Source of the DNA: Nostoc linckia NIES-25
GTDB taxonomy: Bacteria; Cyanobacteriota; Cyanobacteriia; Cyanobacteriales; Nostocaceae
Assembly: GCF_002368035.1 (NCBI RefSeq)
Contig: NZ_AP018222.1
Span: forward strand, 4,457,534 to 4,521,533
Reading direction: 5' to 3'
DNA length: 64,000 nucleotides
The notes beneath the pieces were generated by a model. The model saw nothing but the letters and a program-made list of their open reading frames with translations. It searched no databases and was not told the DNA's origin. Made by a program: the position numbers and the translations under genes. This document shows positions 36,405-45,813 of the stretch, piece after piece; position 1 is the stretch's first letter; each line of letters starts with the position of its first letter.

Positions 36405-38942
36405 CTAGTTAACCCTCCGTTGGAAAGTAAATGTTCTTTGAATACCCGGTGCGATAACGCCAGTCACAGTATCTACATACTTAGTAACATCAGTATTTAC
36501 CGTACTTCCGGTTTGGTCGATACCAGAGCTAGTAGCTGGATTACCGCTGAAGAATTGAATGGTTGCACTTCCAGAATCTTTAGCTGAACCAACAATATTG
36601 CTAGTATCAATTTGACCGCTGGCATCGTTGTCTTTCGCCCAGTTGTTGGGGCTTTGCGTACCATCTTCAATAATCACAACTTTGTCAGCATTCAAAATCA
36701 CGTTACCAGTTCCAGATTGAGGCTCGGAGATATTGGTGTACTGAATTTGGTACTCAATAATGTTTCCTGGTGCAGGTTTCTTCGGATCGGTACTGAATGT
36801 GCCATCATTTCCTTGGACTACAGGCCCGCTTCCTTGTAGGACTCGTGACACTTTCAGCAGTTTCAAGTAGCCAGTGTAGACGCGATCGATAGTAATGTTG
36901 AATGAATCAAAGTTATTGTCGTTTCCAGTATCCTTAATTCCATCTGCGTTACTATCCGTCGTGTAGTTGTCAATAGAAGTAGTGATGGGTACTGGGAAGC
37001 CTCTATTAATATCGGTGGATAACTGCGTACCTGGAGGCAAATCAACTTCTACACCATAGTTAATAGTTGCATTAGGAGCAAAGTTGGGGATTGTTATTGG
37101 TGTACCAGATGGTGTAAACACTCCATTATTGTAAGTATAAACAGCAGACTGACTATTGTAGGTAATAGTCACCTTTGTACCATTCGGTAAATCTCCTGGA
37201 ACTGTTGGTGGCGTTGGCTCTATCTTCAAAACGCCTGGGTCAGTACCACTATTCTTAACTGTGTTGGTGAAGCCGACTGACTGAGGATCGAGTGTACTAC
37301 CAGGTGCCGTACCCGCAGGAACAAGAGAAGATTTGTTGGTGAAGTCATCGTTAGTTCCACCTGATGGGCCGGTAGCATCCGGCGCATTCTGCGGCCCGTT
37401 GAGTATCGCGGAGGTTACAGGTGCTTGCAGTGTGAAAACGTTCGCCTCACCTCCTGGTGTACCATCACCAGTGTTGTTGTTGCCTGTGTCAGTTCCAGTT
37501 TCGGGACTTGTTGGATTATCAATATAGCCATCATCAACGCTGGTGGGCGGTAGAGTGTCGGGAACACCATCGCCGTTGCTATCTGTACCCGCAGGAGGTG
37601 TCATATTGCCTGGTGGGCCATTGTAGTTGCTGGGATTTTGGTCGCCGGATTCGTCGTATACTGGGAAATTGCTGCCAGGTGTTTGACCAAATAATTGGGC
37701 GATGTTAGCGACGGTTAAGGGTGAAGTTGCAGTTGATTCAATGGCTAATTGAATTGAGAAGCCATTCACCGTTGCACCAGGAGCGATGGAAGTAATGATT
37801 GCTGGATTATTAATAAAACCAACACGAGTCACTGAAGCCAAGGCTGGTGGTGTTGTAGTCCAACTAGCTGCATTCGCATCAGTTGTAATTGGGGTAGTGG
37901 TATAAACAGTTTGCCAACCAGGAGGCGGAGTTGGCGCTACTGCCAAATCTGTACCCGCAGGAATCGCATCAGAAACTAAGATATAGGTACCAGCTACACC
38001 ATTAACATTAATGCTTGTACCCGTCAAAGCTGCTGGTGTAATTCCCTGTCCTGTAGGATCGTTGGACTCAACTCGCAAACTCAAATCGTAAGTCAGCTTG
38101 TCATCTGTAATTGCAGTTGTGCCAGCATTGTTATAGCCGCTGCGAATTTTCAGAACGGTGGCTAAAGTGTAGGTCTTCACCGTTAAACCAACCTTAATTT
38201 GCTGGGTGGCGCTAGCTTCCCGCGTACCGTTAACTGGTAGGCCAGGTACCTCACCAGGACTACCATCAGGGTTATCTGCGGTATAAACGTCGCCACCATC
38301 AGGATTCCGCAGTTGATTTTGAGCGCCACCAGGAGTGTTACCAAGGGTAACGGTAATTACGTCATTAGTTTGAGCGCCAGCCTGTACAGTAACTGGCACA
38401 CGCACCAATACCGTACCACCAGGCGAAACCGAGGGCGTAAATACCTCAGTACTAGTGATATTTTGCCAGGTTTGACCGCCGTCAATACTGTATTGGAGGC
38501 TATTAGGTGTACCACCATTTGGTAATGTTCCAGAAACTGTACCCGGCCCGGTTGTTGTAGCTAAGTTAGGAATCCGGAATTGGGTGGGGTCGTTACCTAC
38601 GTTCGTCAGGGTGTAGGTGTAGATAAGTAAGTCACCAACCTGGACTGTTGTATTGGTAGGACTAGAAGTGGCATCTGTGACACCAGACGCACTGACCGTG
38701 ATACCAGCAACTTCCGCTACGGTGACAACTACAGTATTGGAAGTGGCGTTGATTGTTGTCCCTGGACTGTTGGGATCTTCGTAGGTTGCTGTGGCTGTGT
38801 TACTGATAGATGTACCCGCTGTAGTTCCGTCAGCTAATACAGGTGCAAGAAATTGGAAAAGGCTACCAGTTAATAATGCTGTTGCTATTAAGGATTGATA
38901 GCAGTAACGCTGCTTGTTTACAAATTTATTTTGTTTTACCAT
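36405..38942 (-). CDS. Large secreted DUF11-domain protein
   Basis: 845 residues. The signal peptide is at about 13-37 (hydrophobic run, then LADGTTAG). The rest is Thr/Pro/Gly/Asn-rich and consists of several DUF11-like units (VQVGDLLIYTYTLTNVGNDPTQ; PGGTVLVRVPVTVQAGAQTND; KPAPGNIIEYQIQYTNISEPQS). There is a Pro/Asp/Gly-rich linker (DSNGDGVPDTLPPTSVDDGY, calcium-loop like). No LPXTG or membrane anchor at the C-terminus. First gene of the minus-strand surface cluster. Confidence 0.8.
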   Translation of the reverse strand: MVKQNKFVNKQRYCYQSLIATALLTGSLFQFLAPVLADGTTAGTSISNTATATYEDPNSPGTTINATSNTVVVTVAEVAGITVSASGVTDATSSPTNTTVQVGDLLIYTYTLTNVGNDPTQFRIPNLATTTGPGTVSGTLPNGGTPNSLQYSIDGGQTWQNITSTEVFTPSVSPGGTVLVRVPVTVQAGAQTNDVITVTLGNTPGGAQNQLRNPDGGDVYTADNPDGSPGEVPGLPVNGTREASATQQIKVGLTVKTYTLATVLKIRSGYNNAGTTAITDDKLTYDLSLRVESNDPTGQGITPAALTGTSINVNGVAGTYILVSDAIPAGTDLAVAPTPPPGWQTVYTTTPITTDANAASWTTTPPALASVTRVGFINNPAIITSIAPGATVNGFSIQLAIESTATSPLTVANIAQLFGQTPGSNFPVYDESGDQNPSNYNGPPGNMTPPAGTDSNGDGVPDTLPPTSVDDGYIDNPTSPETGTDTGNNNTGDGTPGGEANVFTLQAPVTSAILNGPQNAPDATGPSGGTNDDFTNKSSLVPAGTAPGSTLDPQSVGFTNTVKNSGTDPGVLKIEPTPPTVPGDLPNGTKVTITYNSQSAVYTYNNGVFTPSGTPITIPNFAPNATINYGVEVDLPPGTQLSTDINRGFPVPITTSIDNYTTDSNADGIKDTGNDNNFDSFNITIDRVYTGYLKLLKVSRVLQGSGPVVQGNDGTFSTDPKKPAPGNIIEYQIQYTNISEPQSGTGNVILNADKVVIIEDGTQSPNNWAKDNDASGQIDTSNIVGSAKDSGSATIQFFSGNPATSSGIDQTGSTVNTDVTKYVDTVTGVIAPGIQRTFTFQRRVN

Positions 38943-39895
38943 AGGTTTTGTTTGTTTGCTGAACTTGTGTCCTGAGTTTCAAAGAGGATAAAGTTCGGCA
39001 ATTTTTTAAAGAATTACCGATGATATTTGCCTAAAACTTTAATGTTTTGAGAATGCAGACTTGAGGAGTTAAAGCAAAATTGCTGAATTCTCCGAATCAG
39101 AATTCAGAGAGAAGTTTCGATCCGAGGAAGCCTCGGATCGAAACTTCGGAGAATAAAACACGCTTAACACCTGGTTTTGAAACTTAGTTTGTATATTTCA
39201 AGCTTCTTGAATCCTGTCAGTTATTGACACTCCTCACCAAGTATGTTAGAGCAATACTTTCAAATAATTCGCCGATCTGAATTTGCGATCGCCTTTGATA
39301 ATCAAGGCTAATAATCACAAGTATGGGGAACTTACTGTTGCGTACTGCTGAATTGTTTATGCAAGTAGAAATGTAACTTTTGCTGCAAAAAAAGTCTACC
39401 GTAGAAATAAGTAACTTCTCTAGCGGGGAATGAGTGTATCGAAGATTAAAATTCCACTTTATTTTTGTAATATCAACAGCAAGTTAAATCTTGAATCCAA
39501 CATAAAAAAATACTAAAGCCTAGACATGAAAATACTTTTGGCTCTTTGCTGTTATATATTTTCTCTACCCTAGAAAATCATTTGAATACTTTTAGTAAGT
39601 AATTTGGAGCGGCGATCGTTCAAATAAATGCATATTAATCATATACAAAATGCAATTTAATCATAACTACCAACAGTATTAAGACTGAATAGCTGAAACT
39701 CAGATCTGAATTTGTAACTAGAAATAAGTAAGTGTAAATACTAAATACAAGAATTCATCCAACTTAAAATTTTACAAAAATTATTACTCTCACTACTAAG
39801 GATATCCGACTATTTTTGTCGGGTATGTTTGACTGGTATTTTTACTCGTGTTACCATCAGGCGACAGTTGATGGACAGACAGGGAAAGCTAGTTT
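38943..39895. other. 953-bp divergent spacer with one strong hairpin
   Basis: The promoter regions of the minus-strand surface cluster and of thrC must lie here. At 39111-39147 is a perfect 17-bp stem (GAAGTTTCGATCCGAGG and its complement) with a 3-nt loop, longer than usual terminators. The rest is AT-rich with no convincing gene. About 70 bp before thrC a short CCGAC/GTCGG hairpin is followed by GGGTATGTTTG. Confidence 0.55.
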
Positions 39896-41203
39896 ATGAC
39901 TCAGGCAATCACAACCCAATCCCAAGTCAGTAATGCCGCATTTTTCAAAGCCTTGAAATGTAAGGAATGTGGTGCGGAATATGAACCCAAAGCCAGCAAT
40001 GTTTGTGAGTTATGCTTTGGGCCTTTGGAAGTCAAGTATGACTACAGCGCCCTGCGTCAGACCGTCACTCGTGAAACAATTAAAGCTGGCCCTAATTCAA
40101 TTTGGCGCTACCGTCCGTTTTTACCTGTCGCAACTGATAACGTTATAGATGTGGGAACGGGTATGACTCCCTTGGTTCGTTCCCACCGTCTTGCCCGCCG
40201 CCTGGGTCTAAACAAGCTTTATATTAAAAATGATGCCGTGAATATGCCCACCCTTAGCTTTAAGGATCGGGTGGTGTCAGTTGCCCTCACCAGAGCAAGA
40301 GAGTTGGGCTTTTCCACTGTTTCCTGCGCCAGCACTGGTAACTTGGCAAATTCTACAGCTGCGATCGCCGCTCACGCCGGTTTAGATTGCTGTGTGTTCA
40401 TCCCCGCAGATTTGGAAGCTGGTAAAATTCTCGGCAGTCTGATTTATAGCCCCACCCTCATGGCTGTTAAGGGCAACTACGATCAAGTCAATCGTCTGTG
40501 TTCGGAAGTTGCTAATACACATGGTTGGGGATTTGTCAATATTAATTTGCGTCCTTACTACTCTGAAGGTTCCAAAACCTTGGGCTTTGAAGTTGCAGAA
40601 CAATTGGGTTGGGAATTACCCGACCATATTGTTGCTCCTTTAGCTTCTGGTTCGCTGTTTACCAAAATTTATAAGGGTTTCCAAGAATTTGTCGAAGTTG
40701 GTTTAGTAGAAGGTAAGAAAGTCCGTTTCAGCGGCGCCCAAGCTGAAGGTTGTTCGCCCATCGCCCAAGCATTTAAAGAAGGCAGCGACTTTATTAAACC
40801 AGTGAAACCGAATACAATTGCCAAATCAATTGCCATCGGTAACCCAGCAGACGGTATTTATGCTGTGGATATAGCTCAGAAGACTGGTGGTAACATTGAA
40901 TCAGTCAATGATGCAGAAATTATTGACGGCATCAAGTTGCTGGCAGAAACCGAAGGCATCTTCACAGAAACAGCGGGTGGTACAACCGTAGCTGTGCTGA
41001 AAAAATTGGTGGAAGCTGGCAAGATAGATCCAGATGAAACTACCGTGGTTTACATCACTGGCAATGGTCTGAAAACCCAAGAAGCAGTACAAGGCTACAT
41101 TGGCGAACCCTTGACTATTGATGCCAAACTCGATAGTTTTGAACGTGCCTTAGAGCGATCGCGTACTCTAGATCGCTTGGAATGGCAACAAGTTCTCGTT
41201 TAA
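39896..41203 (+). CDS. thrC: Threonine synthase
   Basis: 435 residues. A PLP fold-type II enzyme with the Schiff-base lysine K123 in TLSFKDRVV, phosphate-binding Ser/Gly segment SCASTGNLANSTA, and AGGTTVAVLKKL near the C-terminus. It converts O-phosphohomoserine to threonine. The N-terminus carries a zinc-ribbon-like CKEC...CELC pair (residues 22-40), seen in many bacterial threonine synthases of this class. A ThiS/MoaD-like sulfur-carrier gene follows after 98 bp on the same strand. Confidence 0.9.
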   Translation: MTQAITTQSQVSNAAFFKALKCKECGAEYEPKASNVCELCFGPLEVKYDYSALRQTVTRETIKAGPNSIWRYRPFLPVATDNVIDVGTGMTPLVRSHRLARRLGLNKLYIKNDAVNMPTLSFKDRVVSVALTRARELGFSTVSCASTGNLANSTAAIAAHAGLDCCVFIPADLEAGKILGSLIYSPTLMAVKGNYDQVNRLCSEVANTHGWGFVNINLRPYYSEGSKTLGFEVAEQLGWELPDHIVAPLASGSLFTKIYKGFQEFVEVGLVEGKKVRFSGAQAEGCSPIAQAFKEGSDFIKPVKPNTIAKSIAIGNPADGIYAVDIAQKTGGNIESVNDAEIIDGIKLLAETEGIFTETAGGTTVAVLKKLVEAGKIDPDETTVVYITGNGLKTQEAVQGYIGEPLTIDAKLDSFERALERSRTLDRLEWQQVLV

Positions 41204-41301
41204 TTATTTGTCATTAGTCGTTAGTCATTAGTCATTTGTTAAAACCAAGGACAATGGACGAAAGACAAATGTTTACTTTTCACTTCTAACTTTCTACTTT
41301 T

Positions 41302-41577
41302 ATGGCCGTAACAGTCTTAGTTCCTACAGCTCTTCAACAATTTACTAATAACCAAGCTGCGGTAGAATCCAGTGGCAACACCATTGCTGAACTTGTGGAT
41401 TCATTAGAACAAAGTTTTCCTGGCTTCAAATCACGATTATGTGATGAAGAAGGAAAGCTACGGCGGTTTGTGAATTTTTACCTCAATGATGAAGATATTC
41501 GCTTTTTAAAAGGTGCAGATACACGCCTCAATGATGGTGATGAAGTCAGTATTGTCCCCGCTGTCGCTGGTGGTTAG
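41302..41577 (+). CDS. MoaD/ThiS-family sulfur-carrier-like protein
   Basis: 91 residues. A ubiquitin-like fold signature with hydrophobic strand VTVLVPTALQQF, the NDEDIRFLKGADTRLNDGDEVSIVPAVAGG segment and a free C-terminal Gly-Gly. In this family the C-terminal glycine becomes a thiocarboxylate that donates sulfur for molybdopterin, thiamin or cysteine synthesis. Placement right after thrC is suggestive of an amino-acid sulfur role, as with CysO, but the partner cannot be read here. The spacer holds TTAGTCATTAGTC heptamer repeats. Confidence 0.85.
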   Translation: MAVTVLVPTALQQFTNNQAAVESSGNTIAELVDSLEQSFPGFKSRLCDEEGKLRRFVNFYLNDEDIRFLKGADTRLNDGDEVSIVPAVAGG

Positions 41578-41613
41578 AATTCAGGAGTCAGAATTCAGAA
41601 TTCTGACTCCTAA

Positions 41614-43161
41614 TTAATTACAAATTGTTTTGACTGAGGCTTGATGCTCTATCTGATTACATCTTAGCCGTGATTGCAAGGCATCAATCTTTTGTAAAAG
41701 CGACATTCCCCAGAGGATAGAAATCGCCAACTTGATCGTCATACCGAGAAGTAAAAGTGCTACGATTCGCGAAGATCTTCTTTGTTGAGCCAGCCTTTTT
41801 TGTTCTTCTGCAAGTCGCGCTTCGACTTCTTTGGCACGTTCGGCTTCCAATGCTTGCTGCACTTCTCGCCTGTCTAATTCTTCACTAGCAGCTAAAAATC
41901 GATAATCTAAGTTGCTTAAGCTTTTGCCATTTGTCCAAGTTTGGGCATCAATTAAGGCTTGACCGCGCAAGAGGCGAGATTCATCTTGTTGCTTTGAGGC
42001 TACCCATGCATTGAAATTTTCGTAGTAAGGGCGCAAGTTAGCTAATTTTTTGCCAACCCACTCTAGATTGAAAACTTCTTCATAAATGCGGTTTTTGATT
42101 TGCAGAAAACCTTGCTTTTTAATCACCAAACCGGATAGCAACAGTTCTACTTGTTCTCGGCTATCATCAACGGGTACTTTAATTCCTTGGAGGATTTGTT
42201 GATAGATTCCCAGCAATCTGGCAGCGAATTGTTCGTTTCTCAGAATGCGATCGCGAATTGTCTTCAGATGCTCTGGTTCATCTTGGGATTCCCATTTTTC
42301 AATAATATGCGATCGCACTACATTTTCTATCCAAAATTCTTCTGTCCCTGGAGGAATTTTGAGCTTTCTACCCAGGTCGTCTTGAGATAAATTTACAAGC
42401 AGCCGGCAAAGCTTTTGGGTCAAAAATGGTTGCCCTTGTGTCCAGGACAACATTTCTTGTAAAACTTTTTGGGCATGATTGCCTTGAATATTCAGCCCCA
42501 AAGCTAATGGTTGAGCTTCTTCAAACGTGAAACCGTTTACTTCTATAGCTTTGCCAATATTAAATGGGGTAGTATGATTTCTATATAAAATCAAGTCTGA
42601 AGGTGTAGCAACGCCGAAAATTGCGAAGGTAATCCGATTATACTCTGGATTGATTGCTCGTTGGTTGTAGCAAAACCTAATCAAGCTAAAAAAGTCATCA
42701 ACTGAAAAATCTAAGTTCAGAATACTATCAATTTCATCAATAAAAATAAACAGTCTTTCGTTAGGGAACTGAGCTAAGAGTACTTCCGAAATAAAATGGC
42801 TAAGTTTTTGAACCAAAGAAATATCTTTTTTTTCTTGCCACCAAGTTTTTAGATTAACTTTTCCTAATAGCTGAAAACCTAACCATAAATCGCCTGCTAC
42901 TCCTTTGTACCACTGTTCGGGAGTGATATTGTCACAACCAATATTGGTCATATCAACGGTGGCACATCGAAAGCCTTCTTGTTGTAGGCGATGTTTTGTT
43001 TTGACCATTAATGAGGATTTCCCCATTTGCCTACAGCTGAGAATATAGCAAAATTCACCTTGTTTCAAAGCATGGTAGAGTTCTATATCTGCCTTTCGCT
43101 CAACATAGCTAGGAGAATCACTAGTGAGGGTACCACCAACTTGGTATCGATAATTGTTCAT
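41614..43161 (-). CDS. AAA-like STAND ATPase with C-terminal membrane helix
   Basis: 515 residues. N-terminal YQVGGTLTSDSPSYVERKAD is the typical opening of cyanobacterial AAA-like (AAA_35) proteins. Walker A is atypical but complete in its core (CRQMGKSSL, about 43-51) and Walker B is FIFIDEIDSIL. The C-terminus has a coiled coil rich in Glu/Arg/Gln (about 430-465) and one transmembrane helix at about 470-490. Related proteins usually carry WD40 or sensor repeats after this point; here only about 25 residues follow the helix. A second AAA-like gene lies upstream on the same strand. Probable signalling or conflict-type ATPase. Confidence 0.8.
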   Translation of the reverse strand: MNNYRYQVGGTLTSDSPSYVERKADIELYHALKQGEFCYILSCRQMGKSSLMVKTKHRLQQEGFRCATVDMTNIGCDNITPEQWYKGVAGDLWLGFQLLGKVNLKTWWQEKKDISLVQKLSHFISEVLLAQFPNERLFIFIDEIDSILNLDFSVDDFFSLIRFCYNQRAINPEYNRITFAIFGVATPSDLILYRNHTTPFNIGKAIEVNGFTFEEAQPLALGLNIQGNHAQKVLQEMLSWTQGQPFLTQKLCRLLVNLSQDDLGRKLKIPPGTEEFWIENVVRSHIIEKWESQDEPEHLKTIRDRILRNEQFAARLLGIYQQILQGIKVPVDDSREQVELLLSGLVIKKQGFLQIKNRIYEEVFNLEWVGKKLANLRPYYENFNAWVASKQQDESRLLRGQALIDAQTWTNGKSLSNLDYRFLAASEELDRREVQQALEAERAKEVEARLAEEQKRLAQQRRSSRIVALLLLGMTIKLAISILWGMSLLQKIDALQSRLRCNQIEHQASVKTICN

Positions 43162-43250
43162 TTGATTTTAAAGTTTAAATATGTTTGATTTCTTAATCAA
43201 AGAAGTTCTCTAAGAAGAATAAATATTTTAATTATTTACCTCCCAAGGTT

Positions 43251-44753
43251 TCATCTACAAGCATTAACATCCTGAGTGTAAAGCTGTTGACTAAAATAAA
43301 GACGATATAATTCACACATAACACAAGCTTGATTGCCGTTGAGTTGCACTAAACCCATGCTTTCTAGTTTATAAGCAGCGATCGCATCTAATTCTACCTT
43401 CTCATTGCTGGCTATTACCTGTTGCATCGCAGACATTAATTTTGGTTCTTTTTGTAGCAAGTTCAACAATTCTCGCAAATGCTGGGTGTAAATTCCCATC
43501 GGTGTCGATGCTGTTTCTAATAACATTTCTAAGGTCATTTTTTCCCCAGATAAATGATATAGTGCAAGGCTTACCAAATAAGGATGTCCCCCCACCATTT
43601 CTTGTAGAGGTTCGAGGCGTTTTGACCCTTGGGAATCTCCCGCCCACTCTAACCCGTAACGCAATGCTAAATCCTGTACCTGACTCTTGGTAAATGGTGG
43701 CAGAGTTATTGTAATTCCCACATTAAAAGGTGATTGGTTGAGCTTCAGGGGAACATAAATTTCTGTGGTGTGAACTACTACCATTCGGAGTTTTTGCCAT
43801 GTTTGGTCTTGCTTTGCTTGTTCGTGCCAAAATCGCAGCATCGGCAAAAAGTCTTGGGCAATCTTTGGATGTTCAAAAACTCGTTGAACTTCATTCAAAG
43901 CTAAAACCACAGGATTTTCAGCAATGTATTGTAATATATATGCTTCAAAATAAATTTTGCAGCTGACTTTGCTGCCCATGTCTGTATCCCAAAAATCATC
44001 TAGACACGGGAGGAGGTTTAACTGCCTGCTGACATAGATACAAAACCAACGTAAAAATCTATCCAAGGAAGAAAAAACTTCTTCGTCAGCTTCTCGAAAG
44101 TCTAAGTAGATAATTTGATAATCCCGTTCTTTAGCATAAGCAATCATTCGGTTGAGTAAGGAACTTTTTCCCATTTTCTTGGGTGCTTTAATTCTGATTA
44201 AGCAACCAGGATGTAATATTTCCTGACAAATAAGTTCTTCTAATGGAGGACGATTAATGTATAAAGGAGAATCAAGTGGTACGGGGCCGCTAGGATAATC
44301 TATTTCGTTAGCTGAGAACGCGTCGGAAAAAACCATTTCTAAGCTACATTGTCTTTTGAAGTTTTGTTCTATTTGATTTCCCTGATGACTAGTCTTAGCT
44401 TGCAAAAGGGTGTGGGATGTCGGTACTGAGGCGATTAATCGCGTCTGTACGGACTGGAAAAGGAAACTTTTTTCATTGTTGGTTGTAGGTTTTCCCGATG
44501 AGGGACTCTCTTGTAGATATTTTTTTAAGACTACATGCAGATTTTTTTTGGTTACTCTTTTTCCAAGGGCTACAGAAAGATCTTGCCATAACTGAGAGCC
44601 AATTTCCTTAATGTAGTGTTTGCCGTAGCCTGATGTCTTTGACATTTCATCGTAAGTTTTGCCCAACCAAGATTGATACAGCACAAACGATTGAATGGAA
44701 GCAAGAGGCTTGTCTTGCAGAATTCTTTCTACAGCTTGCAGAAGCTCTTCCAC
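43251..44753 (-). CDS. AAA-like STAND protein with N-terminal helical domain
   Basis: 500 residues. An N-terminal helical domain of about 80 residues (QSFVLYQSWLGKTYDEMSKTSGYGKHYIKEIGSQLW) resembles the HTH-like leader of cyanobacterial AAA-like / vMAP-type conflict proteins. A P-loop follows (RIKAPKKMGKSSLLNRM) and a beta-strand VVLALNEVQRVFEHP where Walker B is expected. In that strand an Asn (and Gln) replaces the usual Asp (D-E-V-D), so ATP hydrolysis may be weak or absent. The C-terminal part is helical. It lies 89 bp upstream of the other AAA-like gene. Confidence 0.75.
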   Translation of the reverse strand: MEELLQAVERILQDKPLASIQSFVLYQSWLGKTYDEMSKTSGYGKHYIKEIGSQLWQDLSVALGKRVTKKNLHVVLKKYLQESPSSGKPTTNNEKSFLFQSVQTRLIASVPTSHTLLQAKTSHQGNQIEQNFKRQCSLEMVFSDAFSANEIDYPSGPVPLDSPLYINRPPLEELICQEILHPGCLIRIKAPKKMGKSSLLNRMIAYAKERDYQIIYLDFREADEEVFSSLDRFLRWFCIYVSRQLNLLPCLDDFWDTDMGSKVSCKIYFEAYILQYIAENPVVLALNEVQRVFEHPKIAQDFLPMLRFWHEQAKQDQTWQKLRMVVVHTTEIYVPLKLNQSPFNVGITITLPPFTKSQVQDLALRYGLEWAGDSQGSKRLEPLQEMVGGHPYLVSLALYHLSGEKMTLEMLLETASTPMGIYTQHLRELLNLLQKEPKLMSAMQQVIASNEKVELDAIAAYKLESMGLVQLNGNQACVMCELYRLYFSQQLYTQDVNACR

Positions 44754-45344
44754 GGGTATTAAGAATTTTAATTTTATTATGTAAATGTACTACATTTTAT
44801 TTACCAATATTATATTACCGAATAAATACTTGAAGAAAACTTGAAAGATTTTTGTTAAAAGCAGGCACACTTGCAGCCTACACACCTGCTAGAAATGAAA
44901 TTAACACTTTTTTACTCAATGAAACAGTGCTGTTAGCTGCGCTAATGGGGCGTTGAGCCACTGCTACTTTTCTTATACTTAATACCCAATTTATTTTACG
45001 CCGCTAAATTATAAAAAGTATGTTTTAGTAAGAAAAGTATGTTTTAGTAAGAAAAGTACGTTTTATAAAGTGACTAAAGATTTTTTTCCATTTGACAAAT
45101 TGAGGTCGGAAAAGTAAAAAATTTCACATTTTCAGTGTATTTTATTTTTTTCAGTGAGAAAGTCTCTTATTCAATGACTTTACGAATTAGATACCGTATT
45201 CTTAATATAAGGAGTCAAAATATGGCACAATCGCAGTGAGTGTTTGCGAGCGGCAAAATGCTAACAAACAGCCGATGAAGATTTACGAAGATCGGACAAA
45301 GACACTTGAAAATAGGGTTTTGCGACGTTATTTTTTTTGTGAAA
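44754..45344. other. AT-rich spacer with a 19-bp tandem repeat
   Basis: No gene seen. Three tandem units of AAAAGTATGTTTTAGTAAG lie at 45014-45032, 45033-45051 and 45052-45070 (the third with four changes). The rest is AT-rich. Confidence 0.6.
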
Positions 45345-45415
45345 GCCAGCAGTCGGATTTGAACCGACGACCTTCCGATTACAAGTCGGATGCACTACCA
45401 CTGTGCTATGCTGGC
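45345..45415 (-). tRNA. tRNA-Thr (UGU)
   Basis: 71 nt. The reverse complement folds into a full cloverleaf: acceptor GCCAGCA/TGCTGGC, D arm GCAC...GTGC, anticodon arm with loop CTTGTAA (anticodon UGU, Thr), variable AGGTC, T arm GTCGG-TTCAAAT-CCGAC. The CCA end is not encoded. The arms are fully paired, so it is probably functional. Confidence 0.95.
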
Positions 45416-45813
45416 GAGTTTTTGTAGGTTTTGCTCTCAAGTAGCAACCACAATTTCTAATTTTACCATAATCAAAGTATTTGTCTAGGGCGATCGCTAA
45501 AAAATATTTGCCTGGGAAATAGGGAGTGGGGAATGACTGCTTTGATAGTAAATTAATCTAGAAAATCTGAGATTTTGCCAAGTTCGCTACTTTTTCAGGT
45601 ATGGATGCTTGGATGCGCCTTCAAAATGCGACGTTCCTAAAAATCAATTATTGCGATCGCGAATAATGTTGGTAAATTAATATTCATAGCAAAAGCTAAC
45701 TCAAATCCTGGGCTGGACGCCAAAATATCTGGTACATTTGCTTGCATTGTACTTTTTTGACACGGCTGGGTAAAGAAACAGAATTATATAATTGTTCTTT
45801 ACACATCACAAGC

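Noticed and set aside
44999..45075. CRISPR array at the 19-bp tandem repeat
   Set aside because: The units are head to tail without spacers, and no cas gene is in the window.
45236..45427. 63-aa plus-strand open frame across tRNA-Thr
   Set aside because: It overlaps the tRNA gene on the other strand.
45742..45813. 24-codon upstream extension of argF
   Set aside because: Not homologous to ornithine carbamoyltransferases; the standard start MAALNGRDLL is at 45814.
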